From assembly GCA_019459525.1 (NCBI GenBank), contig JAIBEY010000075.1:1-52180 (forward strand): DNA of 52,180 bases. The letters are read 5' to 3'. The position numbers and the translations under genes are program-made. Positions 43,044 through 50,792 of the stretch are shown piece after piece. The notes beneath the pieces were generated by a model. It did not search any database. It was not told the origin of the DNA and saw only the letters and a program-made list of their open reading frames with translations. This stretch comes from Prolixibacteraceae bacterium. GTDB taxonomy: Bacteria > Bacteroidota > Bacteroidia > Bacteroidales > Prolixibacteraceae. How positions within the stretch are numbered: the first letter of the stretch is position 1; every line of letters begins with the position of its first letter.

Positions 43044-44814
43044 GTTTACTGATTCTTGCTTTCTCTCAATAGATGAAGCTATTGTTTATTTAAAGAAAAT
43101 AAGCGAGGTTTTGATTGATAAAAGTAAATTGATTTTTTTTGTAAACAAACATCTTTTACCACTTTATGAATATAATTCTGAACAATATTACTTGAAAAGT
43201 GATATTGATTTCATAGTTCCAATTATTGAATCCTTTCATAATATTGGCTCCAAAGAGATACCACTATACGAGTTGTTTTACGACAAAAACACTTTTTTTT
43301 TAAGTGATGGTAGTTTGAATGAATTTGATTTTAACCTACAAGATATAAAGGAGAATAAGGCTTTTCTTCCTGCCTTAAGGAATTTAATTACCGCATCTAA
43401 AGATAAGGATCAAACTCTTTACAGTCTTGACCCTTTTTCTACAACATACTTCTCACATTCAAGGATCACAACTAAATCAGATAAGGTCAAGAATATAATA
43501 AGTAGACAAGTAAGTCAAATAAAGTTGCTTGAGAGAGAGAACTCAAGTCATTTTGCCAATTCTGCCTATTATATGGGTTCAAAAAAAACATTATCTTCTT
43601 TTTTAGTTGAGGCTATTGCTGGGGAAATTGAAAGCGATGGTATTGTTGTTGACTTAATGTGTGGGTCAGGTGCTGCCTCTGGTGCATTCAGTAATTTCTG
43701 GGAAACATTCTCTTCTGATGCCCTAGACTTTAGTTGTATACTTGCGAAAATACAAGGAGGGGGATTTTCTGTTTTTCGAGCAAAGGAACTAATTGAAATA
43801 ATTATTGAGAGCGCAAAAGGTCATGCTTTTGACTTGATAAAGAATATAAGAAATTACATTGAGATTGAGGAAGACATATTTCATTCCAACACCAATTTAG
43901 ACCTACTTGAAAGATATAACTCATTCATATCAGATTTTCCACTTTACCCGAACCAATCAAATTCTAGCAATTGGAACCCATCATATGAAATATTAGTTAG
44001 GAAAGAAAACATAAGAAAGTACCCATTTTGTCTATTTACCTCTTATTTTTCAAATGTATATTTTGGATTAAGACAATGCTTGGAAATTGACAGCTTACGA
44101 TATTCAATTGACAATATTTTAGATGAAAATGAGAGAGAATGGGCTTTAGGTGTATTAATTGCTACAATAAGTTCACTCGCTTCAAATTATGGTGGCCATT
44201 TCGCTCAGCCGATAAAGTTAGAGATGAGTAATCTGTCTAAAATAATAGAAATTAGATCTCAGTCTATTTTTCATGAATTTAGCATAAGATTCATGAATCT
44301 TGCATCCGAAAGTGAAAAGAAAAAGTATCCAATAAAAACGGTAAAAGGTCCTTATGTTAAAACGATGTCATTTCTTGAAGATACCCTGCCAGATAATAGA
44401 GGCATTTTAATATATGTTGACGCCCCATATAAAAGAGATGAATATAGTCGATATTATCATTTGCTTGAAACATTAGTCAATTACAATTATCCTTCTTGTT
44501 TAGGCAATGGAAGAGTTCCAGATAAGAAAAAGGGTGAGAGATTTAAATCCGAATTTTTTACGAGAAATCAAAGAACAATTAACAATTTATTCATTAATTT
44601 ATTCACTAAAATATTAAGTAATAATTGGAGTTGTGCATGGAGTTATTCCGATAATGGAGATGCAAATATCAAATTTGTTTTAGAATCCGTAAGTAAAGCA
44701 ATGAACTGCGAAATACATTCATACTCCATTCCCTATAAACACAAATCTCAGGGGAAACAAAAAGACAAGGATGTAGTAGAATATCTCATTATTTTGTCCC
44801 CCCATAAGAATTGA
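43012..44814 (+). CDS. Large D12-type DNA methyltransferase-like protein with N-terminal extension
   Basis: 600 residues. Residues ~15-75 resemble a winged or MerR-like helix-turn-helix (inferred). YMGSKK (187-192) and DLMCGSGAASG (214-224) correspond to the SAM-binding motifs of D12 enzymes. The catalytic motif reads DAPY (470-473) instead of DPPY and is followed by YSRYYHL, exactly as in the methyltransferase at 37794. The long insert between motifs (~225-465) may recognise the target. The DPPY-to-DAPY change may reduce or alter activity. Last gene of the cargo operon. Confidence 0.8.
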   Translation: MENISDLEKNRFTDSCFLSIDEAIVYLKKISEVLIDKSKLIFFVNKHLLPLYEYNSEQYYLKSDIDFIVPIIESFHNIGSKEIPLYELFYDKNTFFLSDGSLNEFDFNLQDIKENKAFLPALRNLITASKDKDQTLYSLDPFSTTYFSHSRITTKSDKVKNIISRQVSQIKLLERENSSHFANSAYYMGSKKTLSSFLVEAIAGEIESDGIVVDLMCGSGAASGAFSNFWETFSSDALDFSCILAKIQGGGFSVFRAKELIEIIIESAKGHAFDLIKNIRNYIEIEEDIFHSNTNLDLLERYNSFISDFPLYPNQSNSSNWNPSYEILVRKENIRKYPFCLFTSYFSNVYFGLRQCLEIDSLRYSIDNILDENEREWALGVLIATISSLASNYGGHFAQPIKLEMSNLSKIIEIRSQSIFHEFSIRFMNLASESEKKKYPIKTVKGPYVKTMSFLEDTLPDNRGILIYVDAPYKRDEYSRYYHLLETLVNYNYPSCLGNGRVPDKKKGERFKSEFFTRNQRTINNLFINLFTKILSNNWSCAWSYSDNGDANIKFVLESVSKAMNCEIHSYSIPYKHKSQGKQKDKDVVEYLIILSPHKN

Positions 44815-44929
44815 CAAATTTCCAAGAAATTTTTTTCATTTTTTTAGTATAATAAATTAAATATATCATAGTGTCGATGTATATATTTCCAATCTACCAT
44901 CTTGTTAATATAATTTGAAAATTTAGATT

Positions 44930-46564
44930 TTAAATAAAATACCTATTCGCCAATGGCAAAGCACAAAATCCGCCCATTGTATAATCGCAATAGCCCGTAA
45001 AGTCTAAAGTTGTTTGTATATGAACTTCATCAATTGCCAATTGATTCGGTTTTAATCCTATTTCTTTCAGCATATTAATATAGTTGTATTTTGTTGCCCT
45101 TGATATTACACCATTTTTCACCAATTCGTCTAAACTATTGGTTTGTAGTAGCATAATAACTTGTCTTGCTTTGTTTGGATTGATCTTTGATTTTACTTTA
45201 TCAATAAAGCCATCAGCAACATACTTATTAAATGAATCAACGTTTTGATTATATTGTGCAACTCTTTTCCCTGCATTAGTTACATTCTCTTTTACTTCTA
45301 CCTTGAATTGCTTTAAAAAGCTGTTAAAATCTTTAAACATTTCATCGAGTAACATTCTTGAAAATCTTGTTTCAAGCGGTAAGCTTGCTTCATACCTTTT
45401 TGAAAATTTCATACCTTGAATGCTTGAATTAGCTTTTTTTGTTTCCTCTGAAACCTTCAAACGAAAAGAAACGGTTTTACTCATGATAGACTTATAGAGT
45501 TTATGGTTTGCTTTCTTCTCCTTTGAAAGTTGGTTTAATTCTCTTAATGGGTTTTCAACCTTTTTATTCATCAGTCTTTCACATCTCTTTTGAATTGAAT
45601 CAACTTCTTTAAAATCATTGCGTATTGATTTGAACATTGGGCAAGTTCTTGCAAAGATTTTCTTTCGGTAAAGGTGGCTCATCATGGCATTTCTGAAACT
45701 GATTTCGTACCTCAGAATGCGATCAGAATAACTTTGTAACCCTTCACATAATAGTTTGCCATTTTTGTCATACTTATCTTCGATCTTAAAAATCTCCTTT
45801 TTATGGGTCTTATTAATCTTTTCATGATGCTTCCTTTCCCCTTCTGTGCTATTGTATTCAGATCCTTTATGATATATTTTGGCAGAATAGCGATCAGTTG
45901 TAAGAAATATAGATGTTCCCCAATCTATTTTGTTTTTAGAAGTTTCCCTTATGTATTTTTTTTTGATTTTCTTTTGAAATTCAAGATATTTTAAGGCTTC
46001 TTTTCTTGAATTGAAATGTTGGTTAAAGCAAATATCCAAACGATTAATTTCTACATCATTTAAATCGATTCCCTGAAAATCATAAACTGAATGGAAGTAT
46101 TTTTTCAGGAAAGTTTTGATAAAGCCAATTAATCGGTCGTATGTAAAATTCTGTACTGACTTTAAATCTTCAATTTCATTCCGAGAATAATATTTTGTGT
46201 GTTCTGTATGGTGAGGTACAAATTGAACAAGATTTGTTCCATAGATAAATTTTGGTATGGAGAAATTGAATTCGATATAATCACGATCACTTCTTATCTG
46301 GTAACCCAAATAATAATGGGAAGAAGTCAAAATTTTATCCTTATAGAAAATTTGTGTTTTTCCGGTATCGCCATACTCCATCGCTTTTATCTGTATAAAA
46401 TCATCTGGTTTATCGTAAACAAGACCAGTATCAGAATCGAAATATTTCCGGTGGGGATTTTTGATGTCATAAAGGGTACTCCCATTACCTTTTGCCCGTA
46501 AAAGTTCAACAATTTTACCGTTTTTATGCAAATTGTGGATGCGTAGCACAATTGTGTCAATCAT
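44930..46564 (-). CDS. Phage/plasmid replication protein, gene II/X-like
   Basis: 544 residues, Lys/Asn-rich. The N-terminal half recalls the filamentous-phage gene II / plasmid Rep family (Phage_CRI): IDTIVLRIHNLH at the start, the internal VEINRLDICFNQHF and the LRYEISFRN segment. Such proteins nick a double-strand origin for rolling-circle replication. The C-terminal ~150 residues are helical and unassigned. With the HTH and integrase genes it forms the mobility module: after excision the circle could replicate and perhaps be mobilised. The exact nicking Tyr is not identified with confidence. Confidence 0.65.
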   Translation of the reverse strand: MIDTIVLRIHNLHKNGKIVELLRAKGNGSTLYDIKNPHRKYFDSDTGLVYDKPDDFIQIKAMEYGDTGKTQIFYKDKILTSSHYYLGYQIRSDRDYIEFNFSIPKFIYGTNLVQFVPHHTEHTKYYSRNEIEDLKSVQNFTYDRLIGFIKTFLKKYFHSVYDFQGIDLNDVEINRLDICFNQHFNSRKEALKYLEFQKKIKKKYIRETSKNKIDWGTSIFLTTDRYSAKIYHKGSEYNSTEGERKHHEKINKTHKKEIFKIEDKYDKNGKLLCEGLQSYSDRILRYEISFRNAMMSHLYRKKIFARTCPMFKSIRNDFKEVDSIQKRCERLMNKKVENPLRELNQLSKEKKANHKLYKSIMSKTVSFRLKVSEETKKANSSIQGMKFSKRYEASLPLETRFSRMLLDEMFKDFNSFLKQFKVEVKENVTNAGKRVAQYNQNVDSFNKYVADGFIDKVKSKINPNKARQVIMLLQTNSLDELVKNGVISRATKYNYINMLKEIGLKPNQLAIDEVHIQTTLDFTGYCDYTMGGFCALPLANRYFI

Positions 46565-46656
46565 ATATCTGTCATTTAAAGAGTTACGCTTAAATTAGTA
46601 AGTTTTAATAGTCCAAAACTTAGACAGGTTCAGTGTTGTTAATGAACTAACTGAAC

Positions 46657-46950
46657 CTATCTAAACTCCGTTTTAACCTTTAAATGATTTAATAAGTCAG
46701 ACCTATTGAACAGCAATTTCCGGCCTACCTGATGGTAAGGGATAAGGCCTTTTCTTTGGTAGTGGTACAAGGTGGTAAGTGAACAACCTAAAAGTTTACA
46801 GGCTTGTTTTCGATTAAGCATCTGGTTGTCGTTTTCAGGGTTTTCCCGTTTCCCTGAAATAAGAGCTTTCAACTCCTGTTTTAATGAATCCTGAATCAAG
46901 TTTTTTAATTCAGACTTCATGTTTTCCGATAATTCTAATTGTAGGTGCAT
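46657..46950 (-). CDS. Helix-turn-helix (excisionase-like) DNA-binding protein
   Basis: 97 residues from ATG 46950; a TTG at 46977 would add nine. Residues ~1-35 are a charged helix; residues ~43-97 are an HTH_17/MerR-like winged helix: MLNRKQACKLLGCSLTTLYH, then IPYHQVGRKLLFNRSDLLNHL. Bacteroidota integrative elements usually carry such a protein next to the integrase, where it acts as recombination directionality factor or regulator. A perfect 10-bp inverted repeat covers its start codon, suggesting autoregulation. Confidence 0.85.
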   Translation of the reverse strand: MHLQLELSENMKSELKNLIQDSLKQELKALISGKRENPENDNQMLNRKQACKLLGCSLTTLYHYQRKGLIPYHQVGRKLLFNRSDLLNHLKVKTEFR

Positions 46951-46981
46951 AATTGTGGTTTTTAAATTATGCCACAATTAT
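46949..46981. promoter_or_regulatory. Inverted repeat over the HTH gene start (probable operator)
   Basis: ATAATTGTGG (46949-46958) and CCACAATTAT (46972-46981) are exact inverted repeats separated by 13 bp. The first half overlaps the start codon at 46948-46950. A dimeric regulator, most simply the HTH protein itself, could bind here. Confidence 0.55.
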
Positions 46982-47094
46982 CTATCATTAAAAATCCAAT
47001 AAAAAGCAATTGTTTCTATTAAATGTGTTTTAGTACCATTTTGACCTATTTGGAATGATATACTTAGCGTTAATACAATTCAGAACAAGCGAAT

Positions 47095-48321
47095 TTATCC
47101 AAATACCTTTTCCATTTGGTCTTTCTTATGGTCGTCAACTATCTTGAAATACCGCTTGAAAGATTTGTATGAATTATGCGTGGTAATATCCATTATAACT
47201 TCAGTTGACATTCCCCGAATCATGGCATTTGTTATGAATGTTTTTCTGGCAACATGCGAAGTCAAAACCTGATACTTTGGTACAACTTTATCAGTGCGTT
47301 TTGTACCACTGTAGCGTATTATTTGAACCGGCTCATTAATTTCCGCAAGTTTCCCAATTTCTTTAAGATATTGATTCATTTTCTGGTTGCTGATGCTCTG
47401 AAATAGCGTATAGGTTTCGTCAGATTTATATTTTTCATAAATCATTCTTGAAAACTGATTTAATGGAATATTCGTTTTCCCTTTCGTTTTTAACGTCTGA
47501 ATCTGAATTGTATCACTGCTAATATTTTCCTGTTTCAAATTAAGGATGTCAGAGAACCGAAGTCCGGTAAAACAACCAAAACAGAAAATATCACGAACTC
47601 TTTCAAGCTTTGGGTTATTGAAATCAAATTCAAGGATTTTCATTAGTTCATCCCAAGTAAGAAAATAAATTTCACCTTCGGTTTGCTTTGCTTTTAATTT
47701 CTGAAATTCATGATTTGTATTGTAACCTCTTTCAGTTGCCCATTTTAAAAATGCTTTCAAAGTCTTATAATGTTTTGCAACTGTATTATTGGTAAGTTTC
47801 AAATCATCAATCAGAAAATTTTTAAATCGTTCATCGAAATTCAAATCGATGTCATCGAAAGAAAGTCTGCATTTTTTCTTCTCGCAATATTCCTTCAGCC
47901 TTGACAAAGTTGTTCGATGTCGTTTAATAGTTGAATTAGCTTTTACATTGACTGAATTTATCAGAAATTCTTCGAAGCTTTCAAATAAATTATTTCCGTT
48001 AGCGGTATTAAAACGGTTGTCAAGTTTTTCTTTCAGAATTTCAATGGTTATTCTTTTTTTGAGTATGTCTAGTTCATTATACTGATCCTCTAAAAAATTT
48101 GCAGTTGTCTTTAGAAACTGATTCAATGAAATTACACTTGAATAAGATGGTTTTGCCTTTTGTTTTATACTGTCCCAATATTTTGGTTCAATTCGTTTTC
48201 CGGTATAATATCTCAGGCGATTTCCATTAAAATTGAAAATCAGATAAATTTGTGTTTTAACGTTTGGCTCTTTGGAACTTTTTAGGTTAAATTTGATCAG
48301 GTCTTTGTTGTATTCTTTCAT
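47095..48321 (-). CDS. Tyrosine recombinase / phage integrase
   Basis: 408 residues, the usual size for Bacteroidota mobile-element integrases. An N-terminal arm-binding domain (~1-90) and a SAM-like core-binding domain (~105-200) precede the catalytic domain. Catalytic residues: Arg in CFTGLRFSDIL, His/Arg in TSHVARKTFIT, His in TTHNSYKS and the nucleophile Tyr in FKRYFKI. It integrates and excises the element at the tRNA-Arg 3' end. It starts 164 bp from the attR core, with repeat pairs just upstream. Confidence 0.95.
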   Translation of the reverse strand: MKEYNKDLIKFNLKSSKEPNVKTQIYLIFNFNGNRLRYYTGKRIEPKYWDSIKQKAKPSYSSVISLNQFLKTTANFLEDQYNELDILKKRITIEILKEKLDNRFNTANGNNLFESFEEFLINSVNVKANSTIKRHRTTLSRLKEYCEKKKCRLSFDDIDLNFDERFKNFLIDDLKLTNNTVAKHYKTLKAFLKWATERGYNTNHEFQKLKAKQTEGEIYFLTWDELMKILEFDFNNPKLERVRDIFCFGCFTGLRFSDILNLKQENISSDTIQIQTLKTKGKTNIPLNQFSRMIYEKYKSDETYTLFQSISNQKMNQYLKEIGKLAEINEPVQIIRYSGTKRTDKVVPKYQVLTSHVARKTFITNAMIRGMSTEVIMDITTHNSYKSFKRYFKIVDDHKKDQMEKVFG

Positions 48322-48335
48322 AAGTCTAAAGCTAG

Positions 48336-48358
48336 TGGTGTCAAATATGGTGTCAAAT
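48336..48358 (+). repeat. Right pair of TGGTGTCAAAT repeats (probable integrase arm sites or int operator)
   Basis: TGGTGTCAAAT at 48336-48346 and again at 48348-48358, one base apart, 15 bp upstream of the integrase start. Twenty bases starting at 48334 match 36848-36867 with a single change. Confidence 0.6.
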
Positions 48359-48484
48359 TTTGCTTAATTGAATTGAATCGAATTAAATTCAAATACACCT
48401 CAAAAATATAAAAAGCCTATCAGCAAAGGCTTTCAGGTTCATTTAAGTTATGAACAATTTAGTTAAAATCATATTAAAGAAGTT

Positions 48485-48497
48485 CCGGTAGGGTCAC
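48485..48497 (+). other. attR core (direct repeat)
   Basis: CCGGTAGGGTCAC, identical to the end of tRNA-Arg. Upstream bases do not continue as a tRNA, so this is only the displaced 3' fragment. Confidence 0.85.
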
Positions 48498-48506
48498 TTT
48501 AAGCAC

Positions 48507-48551
48507 AAAACGCTGTAATTAAAACAATTACAGCGTTTTTTTTATTTTTTT
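48507..48551 (+). terminator. Original chromosomal tRNA-Arg terminator, beyond attR
   Basis: AAAACGCTGTAATT (48507-48520) pairs with AATTACAGCGTTTT (48526-48539), followed by a long T-run. It is now separated from its tRNA by the element. Confidence 0.85.
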
Positions 48552-48788
48552 AGTACCAAAGCCGTCTTTCCACAGCACCTTTTATTTTCCACTTTTATAC
48601 CAAATCCGAAACAACTATTTTTCAACGTTTACGATTTTTGGAATGAACTTCTTTGACCATAATGGAACCCAAATGGCGTGAGAACGCAAAATCTCGAAAA
48701 AATCCGATGGTCGTACCTATCCCTACAATCATTTGACAATCAGCAAACAAAACCATATTTTACTCTAATAGACAGATCACATAGTCGA
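48552..48788. other. Non-coding stretch upstream of the sigma factor gene
   Basis: About 240 bp of chromosomal DNA. An in-frame GTG at 48678 would extend the sigma factor by 37 residues, but the added sequence does not resemble a sigma N-terminus. Nothing else recognised. Confidence 0.4.
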
Positions 48789-49460
48789 ATGATTTTCTCA
48801 ACTGAAATTGATTGCTACTTTTGTAAACTTACCCACTGCAAATTTCAGGAGTTGGCGGCGAATTCAGAAAATAAAGAGTATTTGCATTTGACCTGGTTGC
48901 GTTTCAAAAATGGCGACAAGGAAGCATTTGCCTTTTTTTACAACCTTCACATCGATCGCCTTTACCAATACGGACTGAAACTTTGCAACGATGATGATAC
49001 CGTTAAGGATGCCATCCAGGAAGTGTTTCTCGACTTATACCTGAAAAGGGCGAATGAGCACACCAACCCTGAAAACCTGAAATATTACCTGCTTTTAGCA
49101 TTGAAAAGAAACCTGATAAAGAAACTGAAATCCAAAAGAAGATTTGATGAAGGCGAAATACCTGAAAACAAATTCCAGGATCTAGAATTTAGCGCTGAAT
49201 ATCAATTAATTGAAAAAGAACAAAATGAAGAGCTGAGGGCAAACGTCATCAACGCCTTAAACCAACTCCCGGGCAAACAGAAAGAAGCTATTTACCTCCG
49301 TTTTAATGAAGCTTTAGATTACCCTGAAATTGCCCTTATCCTGGGTATAACGGTAGAGTCGGTTCGTAAACAGGTGTATAGAGCCTTAAAAACAATCAGG
49401 GAATTGCTTGATAATAAAACCAATACGATTTTATTTTATTTTATTTCGAAAAAAAGATAA
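48789..49460 (+). CDS. ECF-type RNA polymerase sigma-70 factor
   Basis: About 223 residues from ATG 48789. Region 2 includes WLRFKNGDKEAFAFFYNLHI and DAIQEVFLDLY; region 4 includes LPGKQKEAIYLRFNEALDY and the HTH ALILGITVESVRKQVYRALK. This is the Bacteroidota group of sigma factors that control SusC/SusD-type uptake loci. The paired anti-sigma factor follows after 59 bp. The start is uncertain: a promoter box lies inside the first codons, and TTG 48852 just after AGGAG would give about 203 residues, the normal ECF length. Confidence 0.92.
   Translation: MIFSTEIDCYFCKLTHCKFQELAANSENKEYLHLTWLRFKNGDKEAFAFFYNLHIDRLYQYGLKLCNDDDTVKDAIQEVFLDLYLKRANEHTNPENLKYYLLLALKRNLIKKLKSKRRFDEGEIPENKFQDLEFSAEYQLIEKEQNEELRANVINALNQLPGKQKEAIYLRFNEALDYPEIALILGITVESVRKQVYRALKTIRELLDNKTNTILFYFISKKR
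48816..48823 (+). promoter_or_regulatory. TAnnTTTG box at the start of the sigma factor gene
   Basis: TACTTTTG falls inside the coding region if ATG 48789 is used. If it is the real promoter, translation must begin downstream. Confidence 0.4.
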
Positions 49461-49519
49461 AAAAACTGTCCATGTTTTGATGCTTAGTTGCCTTTTAGGG
49501 TGTAATTCTAATTGTACAA

Positions 49520-50710
49520 ATGGACAACCTAAGTAAATATCTTGAAGACATTTCTTTTATCTGTTGGGTATTTGAACCATCGCCCGAACTTGATTTGAAG
49601 TGGGCCCAATTCGGGAAGAAGCATCCGGAAGAGCAAAAAAATATCCTGATGGCCAGGAAAATCATCCTTCAATTTCGGACTGAAGCCAAAACACTTTCCG
49701 AAGCCGACAAGATTTTGTTATTTTCAAGGGTACTCAAACAAATCGAGGAAAAACAGGAATCAAAAAAAGCCATCCGAATTTACATTGGAATTGCAAAATA
49801 TGCAGCCATCGCTATTTTATTTTTTTCAATAGGAGCCTTGCTGTTCTACCAGCCTTCAACCGTAACTCCCGAATTCTATTCGTTTAACTCCGAAGAACAT
49901 ATTCATTCAGATCAAGCCCAGCTAATCCGGTCAAATGGCGAAAATGTAATCCTAAAGAACCAACGCCCTGTTATCAAATATCAAAATCAGGAGGAGCTGG
50001 TCATCAATCAGGATACTTTAAAACTTAAAAAAACAGATTTAAGCGCGAAACAGGCACTTAATCAACTGATTATTCCCTATGGAAAAACTTCAGAGCTTCT
50101 CCTTCCGGATGGAACCAGGGTTTTTATGAATGCCGGTAGCCGTCTGGCTTATCCTGATCAGTTTACAGGCGACACACGGGAAGTTATGCTGTCGGGTGAA
50201 GCTTTTTTTGATGTCAAAACCGATGCAAAACATCCTTTTATAGTGCTTGTCAATGATTTGCGAATAAAAGATTTGGGAACCCGGTTTAACGTTTCGGCAT
50301 ATGCTGCCGATAGCCGGATAGAAACCGTTTTGGTTGAAGGCAAAGTAAGCATCAGGGACAATAATGCGCGTCTTTTTACCAAGGCAACTGAGCTCATACC
50401 CGGACAGTTGGCCGCATTCGACAAACAAACCAGCCAAATTACAGTTACCCGGGTAAATGTTGACGATTATACCCTTTGGACCCAGGGCCTGATTCGGTAT
50501 GAAACGGCAGACCTCCGAAAAATTGTTAAAACGTTGGAGCGCTTTTACAATATTCAATTCCGATTTGAAGACCCGATGCTTGAAACGTTAAAAATTTCGG
50601 GAAAATTAGAACTTAAAGAAGACCGGACCGAAGTTCTGGAACGGATTGCCAGAACGGCGTCGGTTCGAATAACCAAAGAAGGAGATAATTTTTATACAAT
50701 TATGAAATAA
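49520..50710 (+). CDS. FecR-family anti-sigma factor
   Basis: 396 residues. A cytoplasmic N-terminal part (~1-88) should hold the sigma factor; one TM helix (~93-112, YAAIAILFFSIGALLFY) crosses the inner membrane. The periplasmic FecR domain (~185-290: IPYGKTSELLLPDGTRVFMN, GEAFFDVKTDAKHPF) is followed by the DUF4974 domain ending in ISGKLELKEDRTEVL. It relays a signal from the TonB-dependent receptor encoded next to release the ECF sigma factor. Confidence 0.94.
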   Translation: MDNLSKYLEDISFICWVFEPSPELDLKWAQFGKKHPEEQKNILMARKIILQFRTEAKTLSEADKILLFSRVLKQIEEKQESKKAIRIYIGIAKYAAIAILFFSIGALLFYQPSTVTPEFYSFNSEEHIHSDQAQLIRSNGENVILKNQRPVIKYQNQEELVINQDTLKLKKTDLSAKQALNQLIIPYGKTSELLLPDGTRVFMNAGSRLAYPDQFTGDTREVMLSGEAFFDVKTDAKHPFIVLVNDLRIKDLGTRFNVSAYAADSRIETVLVEGKVSIRDNNARLFTKATELIPGQLAAFDKQTSQITVTRVNVDDYTLWTQGLIRYETADLRKIVKTLERFYNIQFRFEDPMLETLKISGKLELKEDRTEVLERIARTASVRITKEGDNFYTIMK

Positions 50711-50714
50711 AAAA

Positions 50715-50746
50715 GAACCGGAAAGTGTTCCAGCACCGTCCGGTTC
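50715..50746 (+). promoter_or_regulatory. Hairpin between fecR and susC genes
   Basis: GAACCGGA (50715-50722) pairs with TCCGGTTC (50739-50746). The T-run comes only 10 bases later (50757-50763), so this is more likely an mRNA-stabilising or attenuating structure than a full terminator. TTAACGATTCA then occurs twice, at 50765-50775 and 50777-50787, just before the ATG. Confidence 0.45.
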
Positions 50747-50792
50747 AGCGTGTTAAATTTTTTATTAACGATTCATTTAACGATTCAAATCT

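Larger units (their letters stand above)
36781..48497. mobile_element. 11.7-kb integrative element in tRNA-Arg with nucleotide-signalling cargo
   Basis: CCGGTAGGGTCAC at 36781-36793 (end of tRNA-Arg) is repeated exactly at 48485-48497. Both copies are followed by a tRNA-type terminator with the stem GCTGTAATT/AATTACAGC. The interval is visibly more AT-rich than its flanks. It encodes a tyrosine integrase next to the right end, an HTH protein and a gene II/X-type replication protein, all leftward, plus rightward cargo from 37200 to 44814. No conjugation or capsid genes are present, so it is an integrative mobilisable or satellite-like element. Confidence 0.88.

Noticed and set aside
37794-44814. 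Classical restriction-modification system
   Set aside because: Three methyltransferases are present but no endonuclease-like gene lies in the operon or element; the GGDEF and HAD genes do not fit this model.
48485-48551. Apparent second tRNA-Arg next to attR
   Set aside because: Only the last 13 bases and the terminator are present; the rest of the cloverleaf is missing, so it is the displaced tRNA end.
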